This document shows positions 26,387 through 34,985 of a DNA stretch of 44,485 nt, in pieces. The translations under genes and the position numbers were made by a program. The stretch spans positions 1 through 44,485 of the forward strand of contig JBCCAA010000019.1 in the NCBI GenBank assembly GCA_039815055.1. Reading direction: 5' to 3'. Position 1 is the first letter of the stretch. Each line of letters starts with the position of its first letter. The stretch comes from UBA5336 sp039815055 (GTDB lineage Bacteria; Pseudomonadota; Alphaproteobacteria; Caulobacterales; Hyphomonadaceae). Below the pieces are notes generated by a model. It was not told the DNA's origin and did no database searches. It saw nothing but the letters and a program-made list of their open reading frames with translations.

Positions 26387-27983
26387 GATGAAATATGCCG
26401 CTCTGGTCGTCGCCGCGGTATTGGCCGCTGTGCCGTCTGTCGCCCAGGTTGAAATCCGCTCATTGGAGATGATTGATCCGTTTGGCCGGGGCTATCTGGA
26501 AGATGGCGAGGCCGCGATGCCCACAAATATGTGGAAAGCTTCGCGCACCGAAGACTTGTTGCCGCTGATGCGCCAGGTCCGCACCCGCCAGCTGACACCA
26601 TCGGAACGCACGCTTCTGCGCCGCGTTGTGGTGTCACCAGCCGCCCGCCCCGAAGGTGAACGCGCCAATGAAGTGCTCGCTGAGCGCGCGCGCATCCTTT
26701 ACGAGCTTGGTGAAGCCGATGCTGCCGCAGATTTGCTCTCCCGGCTTCCGGAAAACCCGCGCGGGCTAGACGCAGCGCAACTGGCTGTCGATCTTCAGCT
26801 TGCGCTTGGAAATGAAGCCTCGGCCTGCGCCTCGCTGACCAGTGAAACGCGTGAAGGCGCGTTCTGGGCCAAGCTGCGGGCGGTCTGCGCGGTGCTGCGC
26901 AATGATACCGAAGCCGCCCTTTTGGCGATTGAGCTAGCTGAGGCCCAGGGCGTAAATGACGATTGGTTCAAATCCGCCGTGTTTGCCAGCACGCTGGAGA
27001 ACACTGGCGACCTCGTGGCGCGGTTTGACACCGGCATGAACCTCGCCCTGTCAACGAAACTGGCGCTCGAACCGCCGGTCAATTCAATCACCACGTCGAG
27101 GCCCGACCTTGCAGCTGCGATGGCTGAGCGCACAACCATCCCCATTGATGTGCGCATTGTCGCCGCTGGCGTGGCCGCTGAAGCCGGCCTCATTGATGGC
27201 CCGGCTCATCGCCAGCTCTATCGGGAAATGATCCGCCAAGAGAATTTCCAACCCACACGGCCGGTTGAAGTTGCGATCCAGGCCCTTGATGCACCGGGAA
27301 CGGCGTCGGCGGAACGTGACCGAAAGCTAGCCATGGCCCTGCGCTCGTCCATGGGCAATGCCGCGCGCTTTGCGGCCGCTGCACGGTTGTTCGAAGAAGA
27401 TCTGTCCCGCATAGGTAGAAACGCTGAGTCCGCACGCCATGCGCTCACCTTTGCGCGCGCTGAAATTGCCACAGGAGACTTTGACCGCGCCGATGATTGG
27501 CTGGATGCCACCGGCTTCAAGGACGCGCCGGAATTTGACCCCTTCGACGTCGCGATGATGCGGGCCACCATGGTGCTGATCGGCCACGAGCGTAGCGATG
27601 AAACGGTCGCAGCCACCGCGGCCGCCCTTGTTGAAAGTGCAGCAGACAATATGAAACGCGCACAAGCCGCGCGGATGTTTGCCCTTTGGACTGCCCGGTA
27701 TGTTGCGCCGCCCGCTGCGGCTCGGAGCCTTATGGCAGGCGCACGGCCTGAGACAGCGCCCCAGGGCAATGCCTGGCGAATGCTGGCGGTTCGCGCGGCG
27801 GCGGAAGCGGAAGCGGCAGGTGAAGTCGTGGTTTCAACACTCGGCGTGACACGCGGCGACCCAACCCGCCTGCCAACGCCGGACCTTCTGATCATTCTGG
27901 ACAGCCTGACCCAGATCGGCGCCAGTGATGTGGCGGAACAGCTGACGCTGGAAGCTACGGGCTACTGGAAAGTGTCGGGCTAA
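26376..27983 (+). CDS. Large periplasmic helical-repeat protein, hypothetical
   Basis: This 535-residue precursor has a signal peptide (MKYAALVVAAVLAAVPSVAQ), so the second Met may be the true start. The remainder is almost all Ala/Glu/Leu/Arg-rich helix, with repeated pairs such as RARILYELGEADAAADLLS and ALTFARAEIATGDFDRADDW that look like TPR-type helical repeats. Such proteins usually act as scaffolds. I recognise no specific family. It overlaps the small membrane ORF just before it. Confidence 0.8.
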   Translation: MFSRMKYAALVVAAVLAAVPSVAQVEIRSLEMIDPFGRGYLEDGEAAMPTNMWKASRTEDLLPLMRQVRTRQLTPSERTLLRRVVVSPAARPEGERANEVLAERARILYELGEADAAADLLSRLPENPRGLDAAQLAVDLQLALGNEASACASLTSETREGAFWAKLRAVCAVLRNDTEAALLAIELAEAQGVNDDWFKSAVFASTLENTGDLVARFDTGMNLALSTKLALEPPVNSITTSRPDLAAAMAERTTIPIDVRIVAAGVAAEAGLIDGPAHRQLYREMIRQENFQPTRPVEVAIQALDAPGTASAERDRKLAMALRSSMGNAARFAAAARLFEEDLSRIGRNAESARHALTFARAEIATGDFDRADDWLDATGFKDAPEFDPFDVAMMRATMVLIGHERSDETVAATAAALVESAADNMKRAQAARMFALWTARYVAPPAAARSLMAGARPETAPQGNAWRMLAVRAAAEAEAAGEVVVSTLGVTRGDPTRLPTPDLLIILDSLTQIGASDVAEQLTLEATGYWKVSG

Positions 27984-27987
27984 GCGT

Positions 27988-28422
27988 TTAGTCGGCCTCC
28001 GCCGCCTTGTGCTCCAACTCCATCACTTCCTTGCCTAGGAAAAAGCTGATCGCCGTACGGATGAGCACAAGCAGGCCGACAAAGATCAGGTCGGTCAGCT
28101 CCCGCGTGATCACTGTGTGGATGATGTCCGACGCGATCATGAATTCCAGGCCGGTGAGGATGTAGGTCGCCAAAACGGTGCGCGCGGCATTGAGGTTGCC
28201 AAGATCATGAAACAGGCCGAGCCCCATGCGCAGGCCGCTGAGCAATTTCACCAACGCCACTAGAAAGCCAAACAGGATCAGCGCAATTCCGATCAGGTCG
28301 ATACAGATCGCCAGGCCTTCCAGACCGGCCATCAACGGCCCACCGAGGCCAAACGGCAGATGCTCCAGCGAGGTGCCCCCGGTCATCCCCTCCATGACGT
28401 GACCGGTGCTATGGCCCGCCAT
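27988..28422 (-). CDS. DUF1622 family membrane protein
   Basis: This 144-residue protein has about three transmembrane segments. It carries the DUF1622 pattern: ICIDLIGIALILFGF, an Arg-containing helix before YILTGLEFMIASDIIHTVI, and VLIRTAISFFLGKEVMELE at the end. The function is unknown. Its start touches the stop of the Rieske-ThDP gene (TGATG at about 28420-28424), so it is the second cistron of that operon and may anchor it to the membrane. Confidence 0.85.
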   Translation of the reverse strand: MAGHSTGHVMEGMTGGTSLEHLPFGLGGPLMAGLEGLAICIDLIGIALILFGFLVALVKLLSGLRMGLGLFHDLGNLNAARTVLATYILTGLEFMIASDIIHTVITRELTDLIFVGLLVLIRTAISFFLGKEVMELEHKAAEAD

Positions 28423-30419
28423 CAGACCAACTCCGCATCTGTCATCACTTCGATCAGGGATGGGCCATCGTGGGCGAGTGCTTTTTCCAGCGCGGCATTC
28501 AGCTCTTCCACCGTCGTCGCGCGCTCGCCCATCGCCCCGCAGGCGCGGGCAAAACCGGCAAAGCTCGGATTGTGCAGGCTGGTTTGCCAGACGGGCAGTT
28601 CAGCCGCTTTCTGTTCCTTGGTGATTTTGCCCAGCTGGGAATTGTTCATCAGAATATGCGTGATGTTCATGCCGTATTTGACCGCCGTGGTAATCTCCAT
28701 GGCGTATTGGCCAAAACCGCCATCGCCAGACACAGAGATGACCTTGCGGCCTTTATAGGGCCCGTCTTCCTGCGTGGCCGCCCAGGCCCCCATGCCCGCC
28801 GGGAAGGCGAACCCGATGGAGCCGAGATAGCCCGACATCAGAACGCGCTGGCCGCCCGATGGTTCGAAATACCGCCCAAAGCTGTAAGTATTGTTGCCCA
28901 CATCCACGGCGAAAATCGCGTTCTCAGGCGCATGGCGCGTGACGGAATCGAAGAGTGCGGCTGCCGATAGGCCGTTGCCAGTGTTTTCGCTGACACGGCG
29001 AGATTTTTCCGTTCGCCACAGGGCCCAGCGTTCTGCAACTTCGGCGCGCTGGTCCTCAGCGGCGGGCGAACCGCGGTCCATCTCACCTTTCAAAAGGTCG
29101 GCAGTCACCGCCACATCGCCCATAACCGGCACAGTGACGGGGTGGCGTTTGGCCAGACGCATGGGATCGGTGTCGACCTGAATGGTCGGCGCACCTTCAT
29201 AGACGCCGGTATGATCTGAAAAGCTGGCCCCGAACACGAGCAAAAGGTCTGCTTCGTTCATGAACCAGCTGGCGATGGGCGTTCCAGAACGACCCATCAC
29301 GCCGGCGGCCAGCGGGTGAGCATCGCCGATCTGGCCTTTGGCCTTAAACGTGGTGGCCACTGGCGCGCCGAGCGTTTCGGCCAGGGCCGTCACGCTGCCC
29401 ATGCCGTCCAGCGCGCCATAACCGACAATGACCATGGGCCGTTTTGCGCCTTTCAGCAGCGTTGCAGCCTCCTCCAGGGCGGAGGGCGGTGGGCCGACGC
29501 AAAGATTGGCCATGCGGCCGGCGGGGCCTTGCGCTGGTGTGTCGTCGCCGGCGGGGACAGTCTGCACATTGTCGGGGAAGACCAGGTGGCCGACACCGCG
29601 CTGAAGGATGGCGGTCTTGATCGCCTGGGTCATCAGCAGCGCATGGTCGGAGGTGAGATGGACCGTCTGCGAAAACTCCGAGACCGGCTGAAACGCAGCC
29701 TCCAGGTCGATGTCCTGGAAGGCATGCACGCCGATCACCTGATCTTGCACCTGCCCGGTAAGGGCAAGGGCAGGCGCGCCATCAACCTTTGCGTCCCACA
29801 ACCCCGTGAGCAGGTTGGTGGCGCCGGGGCCAGCAATGGTCAGTGCCGCAGCGGGCGAACCGGTGAGCTTGCCATATCCGGAGATGGCAAATGCAGCGGC
29901 GCCTTCATGGCGGATACCATAATAGGCCAGCATACCGTTGGCTTCGAGATTTCGAAGGGCGTCAGCGAGGCCGAGATTGGAATGGCCGACCATGCCAAAC
30001 ACGCTCTTCACGCCCCAATTAACCATGGTTTCAGCCATGACGTCTGACAGGGTGCGCTCTTTGCCGGGCACTGCGGGAATAAAGGCGTAGATCCCGTCAT
30101 CGCGGACATCAATATCGAACATCGCCTGACCGCTGTCTTCATGCCCACCTGGCGGCTTACCGGTGAGCGGGTCAAAGTCCCAGCCATGCCAGGGGCAGCG
30201 CAGCCAGCACTTGTCTTCGATACCCTTTTCGATGTTACCCTCGCCAAGCGGTCCGCCCTGGTGGGGGCATTTATTGTCCATGGCGGCGTATTGGCCATCA
30301 AAGTGGACAATGGCGAGCGACTGCGTTCCTGCGGTGGCCGATTTCACACGGCCCTCAGCGACTTCATCAAGCTCGGCGACCTTATACCAGGTGCCTTCAT
30401 TTGTGTTGTGATTGGACAT
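28422..30419 (-). CDS. Rieske [2Fe-2S] domain fused to thiamine-diphosphate-dependent enzyme
   Basis: This 665-residue fusion has a complete Rieske domain at residues 1-118, with cluster ligands C51 and H53 (CPHQGGPLGEG) and C75 and H78 (CPWHGWDFDP). A three-domain ThDP enzyme of the acetolactate synthase/pyruvate oxidase type follows. It has the activating Glu E172 in RHEGAAAF, the middle domain with MVIVGYGAL and VFGASFSDH, and the cofactor motif starting GDGGFGQ at 565 and ending NN near 592-593. The ATG at 30417-30419 follows AAGGGGGC. Standard pyruvate oxidases use FAD; a fused Rieske centre is unusual and suggests the reaction passes single electrons onward. The substrate is unknown. 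Domain calls are strong and the pathway is inferred. Confidence 0.9.
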   Translation of the reverse strand: MSNHNTNEGTWYKVAELDEVAEGRVKSATAGTQSLAIVHFDGQYAAMDNKCPHQGGPLGEGNIEKGIEDKCWLRCPWHGWDFDPLTGKPPGGHEDSGQAMFDIDVRDDGIYAFIPAVPGKERTLSDVMAETMVNWGVKSVFGMVGHSNLGLADALRNLEANGMLAYYGIRHEGAAAFAISGYGKLTGSPAAALTIAGPGATNLLTGLWDAKVDGAPALALTGQVQDQVIGVHAFQDIDLEAAFQPVSEFSQTVHLTSDHALLMTQAIKTAILQRGVGHLVFPDNVQTVPAGDDTPAQGPAGRMANLCVGPPPSALEEAATLLKGAKRPMVIVGYGALDGMGSVTALAETLGAPVATTFKAKGQIGDAHPLAAGVMGRSGTPIASWFMNEADLLLVFGASFSDHTGVYEGAPTIQVDTDPMRLAKRHPVTVPVMGDVAVTADLLKGEMDRGSPAAEDQRAEVAERWALWRTEKSRRVSENTGNGLSAAALFDSVTRHAPENAIFAVDVGNNTYSFGRYFEPSGGQRVLMSGYLGSIGFAFPAGMGAWAATQEDGPYKGRKVISVSGDGGFGQYAMEITTAVKYGMNITHILMNNSQLGKITKEQKAAELPVWQTSLHNPSFAGFARACGAMGERATTVEELNAALEKALAHDGPSLIEVMTDAELV

Positions 30420-30529
30420 GGCTGCGCCCCCTTGTTTGAATGGGCGCCGAATACAGTGAGACGACCCCGCCCACACTTCAAATGCGATCAGCTTTTTGTT
30501 AACGCTCGTGATTGGTGTGGCAAGGGAAA

Positions 30530-30557
30530 CCTCGTTTTAAGGCGGACCGAAACGAGG
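30530..30557 (+). promoter_or_regulatory. Inverted repeat in the leader of the Rieske-GltB operon
   Basis: CCTCGTTT (30530-30537) and AAACGAGG (30550-30557) form a perfect 8-bp inverted repeat with a 12-bp spacer, ending 17 bp before the ATG at 30575. The 155-bp gap divides two divergent operons, so this is a candidate operator for one or both, or an mRNA hairpin next to the GAGGGG ribosome-binding site. Confidence 0.45.
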
Positions 30558-30574
30558 ATTTGAGGGGTTAAAAC

Positions 30575-32188
30575 ATGCAAAAGACCAGCGTTGCGCAGTG
30601 GGCGCAGCTAGAGGATCGACAGCCCAGTTACGGCCTTGTTGCAAAGGTGGATCTGGTGGTTGTCCGGTTCGATGACCAAGTGTCTGTTTTCTATGGCCGT
30701 TGCCTGCACCGCGGCGCCCTGATGTCCGATGGCTTTGTGGATTCAAACGACAATCTGATCTGCGGCGTCCACAATTGGGATTACCGCATTGATACGGGCG
30801 TTTCAGAATATGAAAACTCTGAAGTCCTGAACAAGTTCACCGCCTGGATTGAAGACGGAGAAGTCTGGGTGGATGCCGACGAAGTGGCCGAATGGGCGCG
30901 CGCCAACCCACAGCCATACAACCGGGACGAGTACCTCGGGCTCTACCAGGACCCAAGCCACGCTGGCCACGCCGAGCCCCACAATGACCTGATCCAGAAA
31001 TATGCCCGTGAAGGCCTGTCCAAGACCGGCCATCACGGCGTGGTGGACGCGATGGGCGTGCCGCGCGACCAGTTGCCCGACTGGGATGACCTTCAGCTTC
31101 TCACCGCGCAGCTTCAGAAGATGCCGCTGCTGGATGATGACCCGGTGGACACGACCACGGTGATCGGGCCGAACGCCCAGAAACCGATGACACTGAAAAT
31201 CCCGCTCTTTGTGTCGGATATGAGTTTCGGTGCCCTGTCCGAGCCCGCTAAAGTGGCCCTCGCGCGCGGTGCCGAACTGGCTGGTTCCGCCATATGTTCA
31301 GGCGAAGGCGGCATGCTGCCCGAGGAACAAGCAGAGTGTACATCCTATTTCTATGAGTTGGCATCGGGCCGGTTCGGCTTTTCCTGGGATAAGCTGGAGA
31401 AGGTCCAGGCCTTCCACTTCAAAGGCGGCCAGGGTGCCAAGACCGGCACCGGCGGTCACTTGCCGGGCGAAAAGGTTGAGGGCAAGATCGCCGAAGTGCG
31501 GGGTTTGGAACCCGGTACACCGGCCATTTCACCGCCGCGCTTCCCAGATTGGACTGAGGTGTCTCAGATCCGAGAGTTTGCCGACGAGGTGCGTTCGCGT
31601 ACCGGCGGCATTCCGATTGGCTACAAACTGTCGGCCCAACACATTGAAAAAGACATTGATGCGGCGCTTGAGGTGGGGGTCGATTATATCATAATGGACG
31701 GTCGCGGCGGCGGCACGGGCGCAGCGCCCACTATCTTCCGGGACAATATCTCCGTGCCAACCATTCCAGCACTGGCCCGCGCACGGCGCCATCTGGATGC
31801 AAACGCACCCGGTGTGACGTTAGTGGTGACGGGCGGGTTGCGCACACCTGCTGATTTCGTAAAAGCGTTAGCACTCGGCGCAGAGGCCATTGCCGTGTCG
31901 AATGCGGCGATGCAGGCGATTGGCTGCATCGCCATGCGCGCCTGCCACACCAACAACTGCCCGGTCGGGATCGCCAGCCAGAAACCGCACCTGGCCTCAC
32001 GCATCATCATCGACCAATCAGCGGAGCGTTTGAAGAATTTCTTCGAGGCGTCGACGGAATTGATGCAAGTGATGGCGCGCGCCTGCGGGCATTCACGCCT
32101 GTCCGATTTTAACGCGAATGACCTCACCACCTTCAAGCGGGACATGGCTGATTTATCAGGTGTCGCTTTTGCGGGGATAGGCGCATGA
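30575..32188 (+). CDS. Rieske domain fused to FMN-binding glutamate-synthase-type domain
   Basis: This 537-residue fusion has an N-terminal Rieske-like domain (about 1-100) with C43 and H45 (CLHRGA) and C63 and H66 (CGVHNWDY). The rest is the FMN-binding catalytic domain of glutamate synthase: KGGQGAKTGTGGHLPGEK, IIMDGRGGGTGAAPT, VTGGLRTPADF, and a [3Fe-4S] site at C451, C457, C462. It has no glutaminase domain, so it resembles the archaeal-type or Mgs-like GltB relatives rather than true GOGAT. It likely moves electrons between FMN, the iron-sulphur cluster and the Rieske centre. It starts the plus-strand operon and overlaps the next gene by 4 nt. Confidence 0.9.
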   Translation: MQKTSVAQWAQLEDRQPSYGLVAKVDLVVVRFDDQVSVFYGRCLHRGALMSDGFVDSNDNLICGVHNWDYRIDTGVSEYENSEVLNKFTAWIEDGEVWVDADEVAEWARANPQPYNRDEYLGLYQDPSHAGHAEPHNDLIQKYAREGLSKTGHHGVVDAMGVPRDQLPDWDDLQLLTAQLQKMPLLDDDPVDTTTVIGPNAQKPMTLKIPLFVSDMSFGALSEPAKVALARGAELAGSAICSGEGGMLPEEQAECTSYFYELASGRFGFSWDKLEKVQAFHFKGGQGAKTGTGGHLPGEKVEGKIAEVRGLEPGTPAISPPRFPDWTEVSQIREFADEVRSRTGGIPIGYKLSAQHIEKDIDAALEVGVDYIIMDGRGGGTGAAPTIFRDNISVPTIPALARARRHLDANAPGVTLVVTGGLRTPADFVKALALGAEAIAVSNAAMQAIGCIAMRACHTNNCPVGIASQKPHLASRIIIDQSAERLKNFFEASTELMQVMARACGHSRLSDFNANDLTTFKRDMADLSGVAFAGIGA

Positions 32189-32409
32189 CCCTTGAGGCGG
32201 CAAATCTACTGGTCAGCTTTATCGGGGCCTACTTCGTGGTCGGCCTGATCGTTGCGCTGATGTTTGCATTTGGCGGTGCCAAGAAGATTGACCCGGGCGC
32301 GGCGGGAATGCCGTTTCAGGCGCGCCTCATCATCCTGCCGGGGATTATCGGCATCTGGCCTCTGATGCTGCACAAGTTTTTCAACCAATCGGAGCCGCCA
32401 GTTTCATGA
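32185..32409 (+). CDS. Small membrane protein, 74 residues, in the Rieske operon
   Basis: It has two hydrophobic segments (about 6-30 and 44-62) split by a charged loop, GGAKKIDPGAAGMPFQAR. It overlaps the previous gene (ATGA at 32185-32188) and the next one (ATGA at 32406-32409). Codon use and coupling support a real gene. Possible roles are membrane anchor or electron-transfer subunit assembly; no family is recognised. Confidence 0.75.
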   Translation: MTLEAANLLVSFIGAYFVVGLIVALMFAFGGAKKIDPGAAGMPFQARLIILPGIIGIWPLMLHKFFNQSEPPVS

Positions 32410-32555
32410 AGCGTGCTCATCGGAGAAACCATATTCTGATCTGGTTCCTGTTGGCGCCAGCTCTCGTGCTTGGCCTTTTGGCCGCAATCATGGTGCGCCC
32501 TGCCGAGCCTGTGAATGACGTCCTACCGGTGGAGTTGATCGGGGAGGCAGACTGA
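32406..32555 (+). CDS. Very small membrane protein, 49 residues
   Basis: It reads MKRAHRRNHILIWFLLAPAL, then VLGLLAAIMVRPAEPVNDVLPVELIGEAD. A basic N-terminus followed by one long transmembrane helix and an acidic tail suggests N-in, C-out topology. It overlaps the 74-residue gene by 4 nt and ends 1 nt before the next ATG, so the chain of genes is tightly coupled. It is easily missed by gene callers because of its length. Confidence 0.7.
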   Translation: MKRAHRRNHILIWFLLAPALVLGLLAAIMVRPAEPVNDVLPVELIGEAD

Positions 32556-32556
32556 T

Positions 32557-33612
32557 ATGTCCCACGGATACAAGGCCATCACCTGGACCCCCTTCAAGGC
32601 GCGATATGATCGCTGGATCCTTGCGGGAATTGCGCTGTGGCTGATCGCATTTGTTGGCGTCAGCTATACAACCCAGCCTCCGGGCGAAAGTTTCACGCCG
32701 ATCCAGGCGCTGATGCGGGCGACCGGCACTCTGGCGTTTGCGATGCTGACCTTCATTCTTTGCATTGGCCCACTGGCAAGACTTAGCCGCCGGTTCCTGC
32801 CGCTGCTTTACAATCGTCGCCACCTTGGCGTTTCGACGTTTTTGATCGCCCTGGTGCATGCGGCGCTGGTTCTGCTCTGGTATCACGGGTTTTCAGAAGT
32901 GAACCCGCTCGCCTCGGTGTTCGCGTCAAATCCGAACTATGACTCGCTGGCCGGCTTTCCCTTTGAGAGCCTTGGATTCATTGCCCTGATCATCATGTTC
33001 CTGATGGCGGCCACCAGCCACGATTTCTACAACGCCAATCTCGGTCCGGGCACCTGGAAAGCGCTGCATATGGGCGTCTACATCGCCTATGGCCTATTGG
33101 TAATGCACATCGCGCTCGGCGCGCTTCAGTTTGAGAAAAGCCCGCTCTATGTCACCGCGCTGTGCGCCAGTTCACTAACGGTGATTGGCCTGCATGTGGT
33201 GACAGGGATGGCCAGTTTCCGGCCAGCCAATCGGACGGCGCTGGAAGGATGGCTCAAGGTCGCCGACCTCGTTGACATGGAAGACACACGCGCCAAGATT
33301 GTGCGGCCTTCCGAGGGTGAGGCGATCGCGGTGTTCCGCAGCGGCCAATCCATATCGGCGGTCTCGAATGTCTGCCGCCACCAGGGCGGGCCGCTCGGCG
33401 AAGGCAAGATTGTGGATGGCTGTATCACCTGCCCCTGGCACGGCTTCCAGTACAGCCCTGAAGATGGACAGTCGCCGCCGCCCTTCACTGAGAAGATCAG
33501 CACATATGCCACGAAAATTGTCGATGGCGCCGTTTATGTGAACCCAGAGCCGAATGTGCCGGGAACACCGCAAGCGTCCACCTCGATCCCAGCCATGGAG
33601 CCCGCCCAATGA
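32557..33612 (+). CDS. Ferric-reductase-like cytochrome b fused to C-terminal Rieske domain
   Basis: This 351-residue protein has six transmembrane helices (about 18-220) with His residues suited to bis-His haem binding (H89 and H101 in one helix region, H171 and H184 in another), like ferric reductase/MsrQ-type domains. Residues about 230-330 form a Rieske domain with C273 and H275 (CRHQGGPLGEG) and C292 and H295 (CPWHGFQYS). Its core is nearly the same as the Rieske of the ThDP fusion. It probably relays electrons across or onto the membrane. There is no FAD/NAD domain, so its electron donor must be another protein. It overlaps the next gene by 4 nt. Confidence 0.9.
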   Translation: MSHGYKAITWTPFKARYDRWILAGIALWLIAFVGVSYTTQPPGESFTPIQALMRATGTLAFAMLTFILCIGPLARLSRRFLPLLYNRRHLGVSTFLIALVHAALVLLWYHGFSEVNPLASVFASNPNYDSLAGFPFESLGFIALIIMFLMAATSHDFYNANLGPGTWKALHMGVYIAYGLLVMHIALGALQFEKSPLYVTALCASSLTVIGLHVVTGMASFRPANRTALEGWLKVADLVDMEDTRAKIVRPSEGEAIAVFRSGQSISAVSNVCRHQGGPLGEGKIVDGCITCPWHGFQYSPEDGQSPPPFTEKISTYATKIVDGAVYVNPEPNVPGTPQASTSIPAMEPAQ

Positions 33613-34361
33613 GCAAGGATGATTTCTTCATCGGTTGGTCGCCTGACATGCCAAAAGGGGATCGACGCGCCTTCCTGGCCACTGGCGCTGCCCTTGTAAG
33701 CGGTGCAGCCATAGGCGCCGGCGTTCTCGCGTCGAGGCAGCGACCGGCCGGCAACGGCACCTGGGCCATGGGCGATGTTCGCGAATGGACAGGTGTAGCG
33801 ACGGCTGAACCCTACGCCATGTTGCGCACGCTTGATGATGATGGTCGCCCACGCACGCTTCAACTTGCTTGTCTCGACAAATGCGGGGTCGCAGCGAGAA
33901 TCAACAGCTATCAGGGCCAACACGTGACAGTGAAAGGTTCGCTCATTGAGCGCGGCCCCCACGGCATGATTGCTGTCATTGATGGCATGGACTGGATCGC
34001 ACCGGCAGGTGAAACACTGTCAACCAGCCTGGTGTTCCCTGAGATTGAAATCCTGGGCGAGGTCGACCTTTCCGGCGAAATTCTCGATACGAAGTGTTGG
34101 TTCGGCGCGATGCGACCCAGCGAGGGCAAAGTACACAAATCCTGTGCGTCGCTATGCATTCGCGGGGGCTTGCCGCCGGGTTTCTATGTGAAAGCGCCGC
34201 AAGACCAATCGGCTCTGATGATCATGACCGATAGTGGCCTTGGCCACAGCGATGCGATTTTGCCTTATGTGGCCGATCCCGTTCGGGTGCGCGGGACGCT
34301 TCAGCGCTGGGGCGATCTGTACTTGCTCGACGCCCCAGCGTCAGCGATTTCGCGGATCTAA
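33609..34361 (+). CDS. Tat-type exported protein with conserved Cys/His motif
   Basis: This 250-residue protein has DRRAFLATGAALVSGAAIG (about 18-36), a twin-Arg-like signal or anchor. The exported part has C88 and C92 (CLDKC) and a dense motif C163-x-F-G-x-M-x-P, H176, C179-A-x-x-C183-I-x-G-G. Such a spacing suggests a metal, haem or thiol site. I recall similar motifs in uncharacterised proteins but no characterised function. As the last gene of the Rieske operon it may be the periplasmic electron acceptor or donor. Its stop shares the bases CTAA with the convergent padR gene. Confidence 0.7.
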   Translation: MSKDDFFIGWSPDMPKGDRRAFLATGAALVSGAAIGAGVLASRQRPAGNGTWAMGDVREWTGVATAEPYAMLRTLDDDGRPRTLQLACLDKCGVAARINSYQGQHVTVKGSLIERGPHGMIAVIDGMDWIAPAGETLSTSLVFPEIEILGEVDLSGEILDTKCWFGAMRPSEGKVHKSCASLCIRGGLPPGFYVKAPQDQSALMIMTDSGLGHSDAILPYVADPVRVRGTLQRWGDLYLLDAPASAISRI

Positions 34362-34900
34362 GCGGTGGAGTCGCCTTCAATACTTGCCCGCAATTCGTTG
34401 ATCCGAACTGCTAGCGCCTCGCGCGCTTCGGCATTGTCACCCGCCTTCACGGCAGCCCGCATCACCGTATTTCTCAGCTGACGCATGGCACCGCGAATGT
34501 CGTCGGGATCGGGCTCTGACTTGCCGGCAAGTTCATCAAGCCGCGCCTGGATCGCGGCGATCGTCGTCGCTTCATCCTCGAGATGGGCGCGGCCTTCCTC
34601 TGTAATATAAAGGATTTTCTTGCCGTCCTCGACCTTCGCTTCGGCGAAGCCCTGATCCTGCAGTAGTTCCAACGCGGGATAAATCACGCCTGGGCTTGGG
34701 GCGTACAGCCCGCCGGTCCGCGTTTCGATGAGGCCAATCAACCCGTAGCCGTGGGTTGGTTCTGCCGCGATCAGATCCAGCAGCAGAAGCCGTAAATCGC
34801 CATGGCCGAGCGGGCGGCGCCCGCGCCCGCGCCGATGGGGTCCGGGTCCGCGCATCATCGCACGGCGGGACTGACAGTGTCTTTTTCTATGGTGTCTCAT
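34358..34900 (-). CDS. PadR-family transcriptional regulator
   Basis: This 180-residue protein has a His/Arg-rich N-terminus (MRHHRKRHCQSRR), a PadR winged helix (about 30-105: LRLLLLDLIAAEPTHGYGL, GGLYAPSPGVIYPALELL, YITEEGRAHLE) and a C-terminal dimerisation helix. PadR proteins are mostly autorepressors that release DNA on binding a ligand or metal. An excellent ribosome-binding site (AAGGAAGAAG) precedes the ATG at 34898-34900. Its upstream region holds nested palindromes (34986-35035) that are probably its operator. It is convergent with the Rieske operon. Confidence 0.93.
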   Translation of the reverse strand: MRHHRKRHCQSRRAMMRGPGPHRRGRGRRPLGHGDLRLLLLDLIAAEPTHGYGLIGLIETRTGGLYAPSPGVIYPALELLQDQGFAEAKVEDGKKILYITEEGRAHLEDEATTIAAIQARLDELAGKSEPDPDDIRGAMRQLRNTVMRAAVKAGDNAEAREALAVRINELRASIEGDSTA

Positions 34901-34985
34901 GTCTTCTTCCTTTTGGGGCAGCCTGCCCCGTGCCGGGCGGAGCGGCGCTGTCACTAAGGCGCACGCTTCATCTACCCCGACCAAC

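Noticed and set aside
29316..30047. 243-codon plus-strand ORF opposite the ThDP enzyme
   Set aside because: Antisense shadow of a strongly conserved gene; no start signal.
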